64,000 nucleotides of DNA from an uncultured Lachnospiraceae bacterium (GTDB lineage: Bacteria; Bacillota; Clostridia; Lachnospirales; Lachnospiraceae), in contig CAJUDH010000007.1 in the NCBI GenBank assembly GCA_910584845.1, forward strand, positions 101,451 to 165,450, given 5' to 3'. Made by a program: the position numbers and the translations under genes. Below the pieces are notes generated by a model. It was not told where the DNA came from. It worked only from the letters and a program-made list of their open reading frames with translations, and searched no databases. Positions 1 through 8,584 of the stretch are shown here, piece after piece; the stretch's first letter is position 1; every line of letters begins with the position of its first letter.

Positions 1-563
1 CCGTGTTCCGCAATGCCGCCATAAAAGAAGAGGTCGAAAAGCTGTTAAATGAACGGGACGGCCTGATGCTCGGGATCTGCAACGGTTTCCAGGCGCTGGT
101 TAAGCTGGGGCTGCTGCCTGACGGCCAGATCCTTGAGCGGCAGCGGGAAGATTCCCCCACCCTGGCCATGAATACCCTGGGCCGCCATGTGTCAAAGATG
201 GTTTATGTCAAAGTGGCGACGGACAAATCCCCCTGGCTTATGGGGGCTGAGCCGGGGGGCGTGTACTGCAATCCGGCTTCTCACGGCGAAGGGCGGTTTG
301 TAGCCGATGAAAGCTGCTTAAAGAGGCTGTGGGAAAACGGCCAGGTAGCCACCCAATATGTAGATAGCCAAGGCAGGCCCACAATGGACGAATCCTGGAA
401 CCCCAACGGCTCTTATCAGGCCATTGAAGGCATTATCAGCCCGGACGGCAGGATCCTGGGCAAGATGGCCCATTCCGAGCGCCGGGGCGAGGCGGTTGCC
501 GTAAACATTTATGGGGAGCAGGATATGAAGATATTCGAATCCGGCGTGAAATATTTCCAATAA
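1..563 (+). CDS. purL: Phosphoribosylformylglycinamidine synthase, C-terminal part (cut by window edge)
   Basis: This is the glutamine amidotransferase end of FGAM synthase, which makes formylglycinamidine ribonucleotide in de novo purine synthesis. The visible part has the nucleophile motif GICNGFQ, and further on the conserved SHGEGRF and MAHSERR stretches that hold the catalytic His and Glu of the PurL-type class I amidotransferase. The reading frame is open through the left edge, so the synthetase domains lie outside the window; the GTG at position 3 is only an internal codon. The gene ends at TAA 561-563 and is followed by a hairpin terminator. The family identification is firm; whether the complete protein is the long single-chain form cannot be seen. 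Confidence 0.93.
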   Translation, partial: VFRNAAIKEEVEKLLNERDGLMLGICNGFQALVKLGLLPDGQILERQREDSPTLAMNTLGRHVSKMVYVKVATDKSPWLMGAEPGGVYCNPASHGEGRFVADESCLKRLWENGQVATQYVDSQGRPTMDESWNPNGSYQAIEGIISPDGRILGKMAHSERRGEAVAVNIYGEQDMKIFESGVKYFQ

Positions 564-572
564 ACCGGTTGC

Positions 573-616
573 CGGGGAAGGCGGGGTAAGGTGCTTATCC
601 TGCCTTCCCCATTTTA
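573..616 (+). terminator. Rho-independent terminator after purL
   Basis: A GC-rich inverted repeat (574-590 against 594-610, arms GGGGAAGGC and GCCTTCCCC at the base) begins 10 bases after the purL stop and is followed by a short T-rich run (ATTTTAGTT). It separates purL from the next promoter. Confidence 0.7.
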
Positions 617-628
617 GTTAACAGAATC

Positions 629-657
629 TTGACAGAAGCTGATATTTACAGTATTAT
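629..657 (+). promoter_or_regulatory. Sigma-A promoter of the aspartate kinase gene
   Basis: TTGACA at 629-634, a 17-base spacer and TATTAT at 652-657 form a near-consensus vegetative promoter. The implied transcript starts about 45 bases before the ATG, too short for a lysine riboswitch or T-box. Confidence 0.75.
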
Positions 658-711
658 GACCTTAAACGGCTTGTTTGGGGGCCGTAAACCCTTTGGACGA
701 GGAGAAAAAAC

Positions 712-2031
712 ATGAGGAAGGTTGTGAAATTTGGCGGAAGTTCCCTTGCCAGTACGAAGCAGTTTAAGAAGGCCGGCGAGATTATCCGCTCCGACAAGAG
801 CAGGCGTTACGTGGTTCCGTCCGCGCCGGGTAAAAGGAATGACAAGGACGAAAAAGTGACAGATATGCTGTATGAATGTTATGATGCGGCCAGTGCCGGC
901 GTCGCCTATAAAAAGCTTCTAAACCGGATCAAAGACCGTTTCCTTGAAATTGTGGATGGCCTGAACCTGGATTTGAACCTGGATCATGAATTTGAAAAGA
1001 TAGAAGAGAATTTTGTCAAAGGCATCGGCCGGGACTACGCGGCATCCCGGGGAGAATACCTTAACGGCCTGGTGATGGCCAAGTATTTGGGCTATGAATT
1101 TATTGATGCGGCCGAGGTGATTTTTTTTGACGACCAGGGCAACTTCCAGGCGGACCTAACGAACCGGGAGCTGTCCGAACGCCTGGAACATGTGGAGCGG
1201 GCGGTGATCCCCGGCTTTTACGGCGCCAAGCATGACGGCACCGTCAAAACGTTTTCCCGGGGAGGGTCGGATGTGACCGGCTCCATCGTGGCCAAGGCTA
1301 TCCAGGCGGACCTTTATGAGAACTGGACGGATGTGTCCGGTTTTTTGGTGGCGGATCCCCGGATCGTGGAAAACCCGAAGGTGATCGAGACCATTACTTA
1401 TAAAGAACTGCGGGAGCTGTCCTATATGGGGGCCAGCGTCCTTCATGAGGATGCGATTTTTCCGGTGAGGAAAGAGGGGATCCCCATCAATATCCGAAAT
1501 ACCAACAAGCCGGAAGATAAAGGCACCCTCATCGTGGAAAGCACCTGCCGCAAGCCCCGTTACACCATTACGGGCATTGCCGGAAAGAAGGGCTTTTGTG
1601 CTGTTAATATTGAGAAAGCCATGATGAACGCGGAAGTGGGGTTCGGAAGAAAGGTGCTTCAAGTGTTTGAAAAATACAACATTTCTTTTGAACATGTCCC
1701 TTCGGGGATCGACACCATGACCGTTATGCTCCACCAGGACGAGTTTGAGGAATACGAGCAGTCCGTCATTGCCGGCATCCACCGCGCCGTAAGCCCGGAC
1801 AGCGTGGACCTGGAATCCGACCTGGCCCTGGTGGCTGTGGTAGGGCGGGGGATGAAGGCTACCAGAGGCACTGCGGGAAGGATTTTTTCCGCCCTGGCCC
1901 ATGCCAGGATCAACGTAAAAATGATTGACCAGGGGTCCAGTGAGCTTAACATTATCATCGGCGTGAAGAACGGGGACTTTGAGGCAGCCATCAAAGCCAT
2001 CTATGATATTTTTGTTACGTCGGAGATATAA
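712..2031 (+). CDS. Aspartate kinase with tandem ACT domains
   Basis: Phosphorylates L-aspartate with ATP, the first step to lysine, threonine and methionine. The N-terminus carries the kinase signature KFGGSS (residues 6-11), the centre has the conserved SRGGSDVTGS stretch of the amino-acid kinase fold, and two ACT regulatory domains follow at about residues 285-350 and 365-430, so feedback control by an aspartate-family amino acid is expected. At 439 residues it is the long monofunctional type common in Clostridia rather than a fusion to homoserine dehydrogenase. The start is the ATG behind a GGAG site. Transcribed alone from its own promoter. Which amino acid inhibits it cannot be read from the sequence, so no specific symbol is assigned. 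Confidence 0.93.
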   Translation: MRKVVKFGGSSLASTKQFKKAGEIIRSDKSRRYVVPSAPGKRNDKDEKVTDMLYECYDAASAGVAYKKLLNRIKDRFLEIVDGLNLDLNLDHEFEKIEENFVKGIGRDYAASRGEYLNGLVMAKYLGYEFIDAAEVIFFDDQGNFQADLTNRELSERLEHVERAVIPGFYGAKHDGTVKTFSRGGSDVTGSIVAKAIQADLYENWTDVSGFLVADPRIVENPKVIETITYKELRELSYMGASVLHEDAIFPVRKEGIPINIRNTNKPEDKGTLIVESTCRKPRYTITGIAGKKGFCAVNIEKAMMNAEVGFGRKVLQVFEKYNISFEHVPSGIDTMTVMLHQDEFEEYEQSVIAGIHRAVSPDSVDLESDLALVAVVGRGMKATRGTAGRIFSALAHARINVKMIDQGSSELNIIIGVKNGDFEAAIKAIYDIFVTSEI

Positions 2032-2099
2032 ATTGCCGCAATCCCGGAATCAATGTAAATAAGTACCGAGTGGCTTTTGGGCCACGCTAGGAGAGGCCT

Positions 2100-4175
2100 A
2101 TGGATATTTCCTGTCATTCCATGCGGACAATGGCCCTGGCTGTGGCTTTGTCTGCCAGCTTTTTGGCGGGCGGCTGTGCCGGCCCGTCTACCCGGGTCCT
2201 GCCCCGGGAAACCACGGCGCGCCGGGAACCGCCGGAGGAAGCCGCCGTGCTGGAAGAAGGGAACCCTTTTTATCTGCAGGAAGAATTGGAGATTTTGGCC
2301 GCCTCCCCCCGTGCCGCCGGCAGCGAAAACGAGCAAAAAGCCATTTTGTATATCCGGCAGCTTTTGGAAGGTTATGGCTATCATGTAACGACGCAGGATT
2401 TTACATTCCAAAAGGATGCGGGGGGCGAAGAGGGCCGGGGGACCAACGTAGCCGCCGTAAGGAAGGCCCCTGACAAAGAGGCGGACGTCCTGATCGTAGC
2501 GGCACACCATGATACGGCCCCCCAAAGCCCCGGCGCCAACGAAAGCGCTTCCGGCGTTGCGGCTTTGCTGGAAACGGCGCGGCTCCTTTCCCATATCCCC
2601 ACGGATACGGAGCTTCGGTTTGTCAGCTTTTCCGGCCATGAGGCGGGGAAGGCCGGTGCGAGGCATTATGTTAATTCCCTGCCGGAAAAAGACCGCCAGC
2701 GGGTGATCGGGGCTATTTGGCTGGACGCTTTGGGGTATGTGCTGGAAGATGAGGTCTGCCTGGGGACTACGGACGGAAAGCCTACTTTGCTGGGGGACGT
2801 TTTGGGAGAAGCCGGCCAGGAGCTTTTGCAGGAGGAATGGCTTTACGAACTGCGGGAAGAGGGTACCCATAGCCTGTTTGCCAGGGGCCGGATCCCTTCG
2901 GTTTCCGTGGGGCAGAAAAGGGAGCCCTACGAAAAGGGTTCCCGTTTCGACCGCCCTGAGATAGTGGATATGGAAAGGGTATGCCAGGTGGTCAACGTAG
3001 TCAGCAGGGGGATTTGCACCATTATGAGCCCGGATACCCCTTCCATGTTGGCCAAATCCCGATATTACAACGATTTGCGGGACGAGGCCTATGTACAGCA
3101 AAAGGATATGCCGGTCCGTTTCGGCCAGGATGTGTTTCAAACGGAGTGCCAAATGGGCACAAAGGGGGTATTGGTGGCTGAGAACACGGATCCGCAAGGA
3201 AACCCTTTCCGGGCCTACCGGTACATGGTAAAATGGTTTGGGGTAGACCAGACTTTGCTGTCAGACTACTACTTTACCACCGCTGGCCTTACTTCGGTGG
3301 TGGTGGACGGGGACGGTGCCGGCGTAGCGTTGGAAGAGATGCGGGGGCGCCTGGTTTCGGTATACGGGCAGCCGGCCAAGGAAGATGAAGGCCCTTATGG
3401 GGCGGAGTGGACCTGGAACGTCCCCAGGCACCGCACGCAAGTCTCCCTTATGCCGGAAAGCGAAGGGTATTTGCTGGAACTGAAAGGGTTTCCCGCAGAC
3501 ATAGAGGAACTGGACGCCTACCAAGTCCTTTCTTCTCCGGAAGGCCAGCAGCTTCGCTTAAACCGCGGGAGCACAAAAGAACCTGACCTTAGGGTGCAGC
3601 AGCTGGCAGGGATGGCCAGCCGTTTCCTGCCCCTAAAAGGCATGGCTGAGGTGGAAAGCGTCCGGATTTATACGGACGGCATCGGGGGGACGCAGACTTA
3701 TCTGGAGGCTTTGCCCAGGGAAGCCGAAGGGGAGGAAGAAGCAGGCGGTATGGCTTTTATTTGGGGCGTGGATTTGGAAGACGCCATAACTTTGGAAGGG
3801 GGCTGGCGCAACGAGGCTGAGGCTGTCCGCCAGATGCTTTTATTGTATGCGCAGATGCTGGAGCAGGCAGACCAGGGGCGTTACCTGGCAGCTTTTTCCG
3901 CAGCCTTTTCCGGCAGCGGGCAGGAAACCGGGCAAGATAACCTTTCCGCCCCGGAAGGCGCAGACCTTATCCACCAGGCCCAGCCCGGGGTAAGGCCCGG
4001 AACTTACCTGGAGCCGCCGCCGGATTTTGCCCACAGTTTTTTGTGGTTCGTGCTGACCGGCCGCCCCGGAAGCGGGGACGGGGAGTGGGGACGCCGCATT
4101 GGCTTTTTTTACCAATTCGAAGAATTGGCTGCATACCGGGCACAAATACGGAACAACCTGAATATGGGCCCGTGA
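2100..4175 (+). CDS. M28-like peptidase lipoprotein with large unknown C-terminal half
   Basis: A 691-residue secreted lipoprotein. The first 26 residues are a signal peptide ending in the lipobox LAGGC (Cys26 lipidated). Residues ~60-310 follow the M28 zinc aminopeptidase fold: AAHHDTAP (first metal His), GANESASG (normally GAND, bridging Asp), FSGHEAGKAG (normally an EE pair), WLDALG and THSLFARG (last His). Two key positions differ: the bridging Asp is Glu and the catalytic Glu of the EE pair is His, so activity is uncertain. Residues ~330-691 match nothing I recognise and look like a second soluble domain. The start ATG has an AGGAG site 8-12 bases upstream. It stands 68 bases after the kinase and 27 before the polyphosphate enzyme, suggesting loose cotranscription. 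It could be an active peptidase with altered ligands or a dead substrate-binding form. Confidence 0.8.
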   Translation: MDISCHSMRTMALAVALSASFLAGGCAGPSTRVLPRETTARREPPEEAAVLEEGNPFYLQEELEILAASPRAAGSENEQKAILYIRQLLEGYGYHVTTQDFTFQKDAGGEEGRGTNVAAVRKAPDKEADVLIVAAHHDTAPQSPGANESASGVAALLETARLLSHIPTDTELRFVSFSGHEAGKAGARHYVNSLPEKDRQRVIGAIWLDALGYVLEDEVCLGTTDGKPTLLGDVLGEAGQELLQEEWLYELREEGTHSLFARGRIPSVSVGQKREPYEKGSRFDRPEIVDMERVCQVVNVVSRGICTIMSPDTPSMLAKSRYYNDLRDEAYVQQKDMPVRFGQDVFQTECQMGTKGVLVAENTDPQGNPFRAYRYMVKWFGVDQTLLSDYYFTTAGLTSVVVDGDGAGVALEEMRGRLVSVYGQPAKEDEGPYGAEWTWNVPRHRTQVSLMPESEGYLLELKGFPADIEELDAYQVLSSPEGQQLRLNRGSTKEPDLRVQQLAGMASRFLPLKGMAEVESVRIYTDGIGGTQTYLEALPREAEGEEEAGGMAFIWGVDLEDAITLEGGWRNEAEAVRQMLLLYAQMLEQADQGRYLAAFSAAFSGSGQETGQDNLSAPEGADLIHQAQPGVRPGTYLEPPPDFAHSFLWFVLTGRPGSGDGEWGRRIGFFYQFEELAAYRAQIRNNLNMGP

Positions 4176-4202
4176 TCCGGGAAGGGAGAAAGGAGAAAAG
4201 GG

Positions 4203-5714
4203 ATGTTGGAGAAAATCGATTTGTCAAGGACGGTAGAAAAGGAAGAGTTTAAAAAGGTGCAGGAGGAGGAAGGGGCCAAGCTGGGGCGGCTCCAGCGGAA
4301 GCTGAAAGAAGCCGGTATCCCGGTGCTCATTTTATTTGAAGGCATGGAAGCCGCCGGCAAGGGCGTGCAGATCAACCGCCTGATCCAGGCGTTGGACCCC
4401 AGGGGGTTTGACGTGTATGCCAGCAGCAAGCCTACGGATGACGAGACTATGAGGCCTTTCTTATGGAAATATTGGACGGTGACCCCGGAAAACGGGCGGA
4501 TTGCCATTTATGACTGCAGCTGGTACCAGAAGGTGCTCACAGGCTGTTTTGAAAAGTCCATGAAGAAAAAGGACCTTCCAGGCGCTTTTGGCGATATTTG
4601 CTCTTTCGAAAAACAGCTGACGGACAGCGGGGCCGTGATTATCAAGCTGTTCTTGCATATTTCCCAGGAAGAACAGAAAAAACGGTTTAAAAAACTGGAG
4701 AAATCCATTGAGACCCAGTGGCGTGTGACGGAAAAAGATTGGGAGAAAAACCGCAAGTATGACGAATACCTCCAGGTCAACGAACGGATGCTGGAGCGGA
4801 CGGATACGGAATTTGCGCCTTGGACCATTATCGAGGCAACGGACCGCAACTATGCAGCCATGAAGATTTTAAAGACCATAACCGGGCGCCTGGAAAGGAC
4901 CCTGGAAGAGCAGGCGGTGCTCAGGTCCATAAAGAAGGTGGATTCGGGTATTTCGGCCAATTCCGGCAGCCGCTACCAAAACGGCGTGCTGTCCGGCGTA
5001 GACCTTTCCAAATCCCTCACCAGGGAAGAGTATAAAGAAAAAGTCGGCAAGCTTCAGAAGAGGCTAGAGATCCTCCACAGCGAGATTTACCGGTTGAGGA
5101 TCCCGGTGGTGCTGGGGTTTGAAGGCTGGGACGCCGGGGGGAAAGGCGGCGCCATCAAACGGCTCACCAGCCATTTGGACCCCCGGGGATACCAGGTATG
5201 CCCGACGGCTTCCCCTAACGATATTGAGAGGAAACACCATTACTTGTGGCGTTTCTGGAACAAAGTGCCAAAGGCCGGCCATATTGCCATATTTGACCGG
5301 ACCTGGTATGGCCGGGTTATGGTGGAGCGTATCGAAGGTTTTTGCACGGAGGACGAGTGGAAGCGGGCCTATCAGGAGATCAACGAAATGGAGGCCCATA
5401 TGGCGAATGCAGGCGCGGTAGTGCTGAAATTCTGGCTCCACATTGACAAAGACGAACAGGAACGGCGTTTTAAGGAAAGGATGGCCATACCGGAGAAACA
5501 ATGGAAGATCACCGACGAAGACTGGCGTAACCGGGAGAAGTGGGATCAGTATGAGATTGCGGTCAACGAGATGCTCGTACGCACTTCCACAACTTACGCG
5601 CCATGGATTGTGGTGGCGGGCAACAGTAAATATTATGCCCGCGTGAAAGTCCTGCAGACGGTAGTGGATGCTTTGGAGGCAAAGATCCGCCAGGTGAAAG
5701 GGGAGAAAAAATAA
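4203..5714 (+). CDS. pap: Polyphosphate:AMP phosphotransferase (two-domain PPK2 class)
   Basis: Uses inorganic polyphosphate to phosphorylate AMP to ADP in the cytoplasm. The 503 residues hold two PPK2 units, about 1-245 and 260-503. The first has P-loop GMEAAGKG (near residue 47) and a Walker B-like IYDCSWY; the second has GWDAGGKG (near 307) and IFDRTWYGRVMVERIEGF. The Arg after the Walker B Asp, present in the second unit, is Cys in the first, which agrees with the known pattern in this class that only the C-terminal unit is catalytic. The start ATG follows an AAAGGAG site. Direction and spacing fit cotranscription with the lipoprotein upstream. Confidence 0.92.
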   Translation: MLEKIDLSRTVEKEEFKKVQEEEGAKLGRLQRKLKEAGIPVLILFEGMEAAGKGVQINRLIQALDPRGFDVYASSKPTDDETMRPFLWKYWTVTPENGRIAIYDCSWYQKVLTGCFEKSMKKKDLPGAFGDICSFEKQLTDSGAVIIKLFLHISQEEQKKRFKKLEKSIETQWRVTEKDWEKNRKYDEYLQVNERMLERTDTEFAPWTIIEATDRNYAAMKILKTITGRLERTLEEQAVLRSIKKVDSGISANSGSRYQNGVLSGVDLSKSLTREEYKEKVGKLQKRLEILHSEIYRLRIPVVLGFEGWDAGGKGGAIKRLTSHLDPRGYQVCPTASPNDIERKHHYLWRFWNKVPKAGHIAIFDRTWYGRVMVERIEGFCTEDEWKRAYQEINEMEAHMANAGAVVLKFWLHIDKDEQERRFKERMAIPEKQWKITDEDWRNREKWDQYEIAVNEMLVRTSTTYAPWIVVAGNSKYYARVKVLQTVVDALEAKIRQVKGEKK

Positions 5715-5766
5715 CCTTTCCTTTCCGGTATAGCCATGGGCAAATAAGCCAGATGGGGCAAATCAA

Positions 5767-7020
5767 ATGAATGATGTAGTGATTATCGGCGGCGGCGCGG
5801 CTGGCATGATGGCCGCCGCTGCCGTTTTACAGGCCGGGGGCCAGGTCCGGCTATATGAGAAAAACGAAAAGCTGGGGAAAAAACTTTATATTACCGGTAA
5901 AGGGCGGTGCAACCTGACCAACGCCTGCGGCACGGAGGAGCTGTTCGACAAAGTGGTGCGAAACCCTAAATTCCTTTACAGCGGCTTTTACGGCTTCACG
6001 AATTTTCAGGTTATGGCTTTTATGGAGGAGAATGGCTGTCCGGTGAAAGTAGAGCGGGGGAACCGGGTTTTCCCTGTGTCGGACAAATCTTCGGACGTGA
6101 TCCGGGCTTTGTCGGGATACTTGTCAAAGGGGGGCGCCCAGGTTTATTTGGAGGAAGAAGTACTGGAGCTGGTATCACAGGAGGGGCGGATAACCGGGGT
6201 TGTGTTGAAAAAAGGCCGGCGTTTTATCCCTGCCCGTGCGGTGGTTGTGGCAACAGGCGGCTTATCCTACCCTTCTACCGGTTCCACAGGCGACGGCTAC
6301 CGTTTTGCCGGGGACCTAGGGCATAAGGTGACGGAACTTACCCCTGCCCTGGTCCCTTTTTCGATCCGGGAAGCCGAGGTGGCGCAGGCTTTGCAGGGCC
6401 TTTCCCTGCGCAATGTAAACATCCGGGTTTTAAACGGGGGCAAGGTTTTGTTTGAGGGGTTTGGCGAGATGCTGTTTACCCATTACGGCGTCAGCGGACC
6501 GCTCCTCCTTTCCGCCAGCAGTTTCGCGGCCAAGGCCATACAAAAAGGCCCCTTGGCTTTGTCCATAGATTTAAAGCCCGCTTTGCCGGAAGAACAGTTG
6601 GACGCCAGGATTGTAAGGGATTTTCAGGAGCGGAAGAATAAGCGGTATAAAAATGCCCTGGACCAGCTTCTCCCCGCCCGGCTGATCCCTGTGGTGGTGG
6701 AGGCGAGCGGGGTTTCGCCGGAAAAGCAGGTAAACGAAATCACACAAGGGGAACGGCGGCAGATTGTGAAGGCGTTGAAAGATTTCCGTTTAACCCTGAC
6801 AAAACTGCGGGGGTACCAGGAAGCCGTCATCACCCAGGGCGGCGTTTCCGTGAAGGACGTCAACCCTTCTACCATGGAGTCCAAAAAGGTCCGCGGGCTT
6901 TATTTTGCGGGGGAGGTTCTGGACCTTGACGCGGTGACGGGCGGCTTTAACCTGCAGATTGCCTGGTCTACCGGGTATTTGGCCGGGAAATCCGCGGCAG
7001 GCGGGGATGATTTTTTATAA
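5767..7020 (+). CDS. HI0933-family FAD-dependent oxidoreductase (YhiN/BaiN-like)
   Basis: A 417-residue flavoprotein with an N-terminal dinucleotide-binding motif IIGGGAAGMMAAAA, the GKGRCNLTN signature typical of the HI0933/YhiN family, and the C-terminal FAD-contacting segment GLYFAGEVLDLDAVTGGFNLQ. Family members are widespread; a relative in bile-acid 7-dehydroxylating Clostridia (BaiN) was linked to bile-acid reduction, but the common chromosomal homologue has no settled substrate, so no function is claimed. It lies 17 bases before cmk, with which it is often neighbour in Clostridia. The ribosome site is weak. Confidence 0.85.
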   Translation: MNDVVIIGGGAAGMMAAAAVLQAGGQVRLYEKNEKLGKKLYITGKGRCNLTNACGTEELFDKVVRNPKFLYSGFYGFTNFQVMAFMEENGCPVKVERGNRVFPVSDKSSDVIRALSGYLSKGGAQVYLEEEVLELVSQEGRITGVVLKKGRRFIPARAVVVATGGLSYPSTGSTGDGYRFAGDLGHKVTELTPALVPFSIREAEVAQALQGLSLRNVNIRVLNGGKVLFEGFGEMLFTHYGVSGPLLLSASSFAAKAIQKGPLALSIDLKPALPEEQLDARIVRDFQERKNKRYKNALDQLLPARLIPVVVEASGVSPEKQVNEITQGERRQIVKALKDFRLTLTKLRGYQEAVITQGGVSVKDVNPSTMESKKVRGLYFAGEVLDLDAVTGGFNLQIAWSTGYLAGKSAAGGDDFL

Positions 7021-7037
7021 TAAAAGGAGTGTAATGT

Positions 7038-7739
7038 ATGGAGCCACAGGTTTTCAGGATTGCCATTGACGGGCCGGCCGGGGCGGGGAAAAGTACCATT
7101 GCCCGGAGGGTGGCGAAAGGTTTAGGGTTCGTTTATGTGGATACGGGGGCTATGTACCGCGCTATGGCGCTGCTTTGCCTGCGGAAGGGGATAAGGCCGG
7201 AGGATGCCCAGGCGGTTTCCCAGGCGGCCGGGGCGGCGCAAATTACCATTTCCTATATTGCCGGGGAACAGCGGGTACTGCTGGACGGGGAAGACGTCTC
7301 CGGCCAGATCCGGACGGAAGAAGTGGGGAATATGGCTTCGGCAATCAGCGCCTACCCGGCGGTCCGCGCCCATCTTTTGGGGCTGCAGCGCAGCCTTGCG
7401 GCCAGGAGCAGCGTGATTATGGACGGCAGGGACATCGGGACTTGCGTATTGCCGGATGCGGAGGCAAAGGTATTTTTAACTGCCAGCCCACAGGTCCGTG
7501 CCATGCGGCGTTTTAAGGAACTGAAAGAAAAGGGAGAAATGTGTAATTTGCAGGAAATTGAGCAAGATATTATAGAAAGGGACCAAAGGGACATGAACCG
7601 CGCGGCGTCACCGCTGAAACAGGCGGAGGACGCGGTGCTGGTAGACGGCTCCCACATGGGTATTGACCAGGTGGTGGCGGCTGTCATCGACGTGGCGGTT
7701 TCCCGCGGGCTAAAGGTCGATTCAGGCGTATGGAAGTAA
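7038..7739 (+). CDS. cmk: Cytidylate kinase
   Basis: Phosphorylates CMP and dCMP. The P-loop GPAGAGKST lies at residues 12-20, followed by VDTGAMYRA, the GRDIGT motif and the C-terminal RDQRDMNRAASPLKQAEDAV-type lid region typical of Cmk. At 233 residues it is of normal length. The start ATG follows AAAGGAG. Its last codons overlap the ispH start by 10 bases, showing translational coupling in a cmk-ispH-rpsA run that is conserved in Clostridia. Confidence 0.96.
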   Translation: MEPQVFRIAIDGPAGAGKSTIARRVAKGLGFVYVDTGAMYRAMALLCLRKGIRPEDAQAVSQAAGAAQITISYIAGEQRVLLDGEDVSGQIRTEEVGNMASAISAYPAVRAHLLGLQRSLAARSSVIMDGRDIGTCVLPDAEAKVFLTASPQVRAMRRFKELKEKGEMCNLQEIEQDIIERDQRDMNRAASPLKQAEDAVLVDGSHMGIDQVVAAVIDVAVSRGLKVDSGVWK

Positions 7740-8584
7740 TCGTAGCAAAGACGGCAGGCTTCTGTTTCGGCGTGAAGCGGGCCGTAAAACAAGTGTATGA
7801 ACAGATTGAAAAAGCAAAGGAGCCCGTCTATACGTATGGTCCCATTATCCACAACCGGGAGGTGGTGCGGGATTTAGAGGAAAAGGGCGTCAAGGTGCTG
7901 GATACGGAAGAAGAATTGGGCCGGCTTTCCAGCGGGACCGTCATTATCCGCTCCCATGGCGTGGGCAGGCGGGTATACCAGATATTGGAGGGGAGCGGGG
8001 CCGAAATTGTGGACGCCACCTGCCCATTTGTGAAAAAAATCCACCGGATCGTGCAGGAACAGGAGGCCCAAGGCCGCCGCGTCATTATTATCGGCGACCC
8101 CGGGCATCCGGAAGTCCAGGGGATCCGGGGCTGGGCCGGCGAGGGCACTTTAGTGGTCAAAGACATTTCCCAGGTGGACGATTTGCCTATAAAACAAGGG
8201 GAACCCTTGTCTTTAGTGGCCCAAACGACATTTAATTACAAGAAATTTCAAGATATGGTTGAAAAATTTGAGAAAAAGGGTTATGATATAATTGTTTTAA
8301 ATACGATTTGCAGTGCAACTCAGGAAAGACAAGTGGAAGCTAGCCATATCGCCTCTATGGTCGACGTGATGATTGTGATAGGCGACAGGAAGAGTTCTAA
8401 TTCGCAGAAGCTATATGAGATATGCCATGAGAAATGTAAGAATACTTATTTTATTCAAACAGTAGGCGATTTCAATCCTGAATGTGTGAATTCTGTACGC
8501 AACGTAGGTATTACAGCCGGGGCGTCCACCCCGGAACAAATTATCGAGGAGGTTCATGCAAATGCCGGAATTAAACGAGTTTGA
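7730..8584 (+). CDS. ispH: 4-hydroxy-3-methylbut-2-enyl diphosphate reductase
   Basis: Last enzyme of the MEP isoprenoid pathway; reduces HMBPP to IPP and DMAPP with a [4Fe-4S] cluster. The three cluster cysteines are Cys12 (GFCFGVKRA), Cys98 (DATCPF) and Cys194 (NTICSATQ). Length 284 is normal. In several Clostridia IspH and ribosomal protein S1 are a single fused chain; here the two frames overlap by about 23-29 bases in different registers, so they are separate proteins. From about base 8220 the base composition falls to roughly 37% G+C (hand count over 8221-8520) against more than 60% just upstream, although the protein remains well conserved. Confidence 0.96.
   Translation: MEVIVAKTAGFCFGVKRAVKQVYEQIEKAKEPVYTYGPIIHNREVVRDLEEKGVKVLDTEEELGRLSSGTVIIRSHGVGRRVYQILEGSGAEIVDATCPFVKKIHRIVQEQEAQGRRVIIIGDPGHPEVQGIRGWAGEGTLVVKDISQVDDLPIKQGEPLSLVAQTTFNYKKFQDMVEKFEKKGYDIIVLNTICSATQERQVEASHIASMVDVMIVIGDRKSSNSQKLYEICHEKCKNTYFIQTVGDFNPECVNSVRNVGITAGASTPEQIIEEVHANAGIKRV

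Noticed and set aside
1156..1902. Long minus-strand frame opposite the aspartate kinase gene
   Set aside because: Shadow of codon bias in a GC-rich gene; no recognisable motifs.
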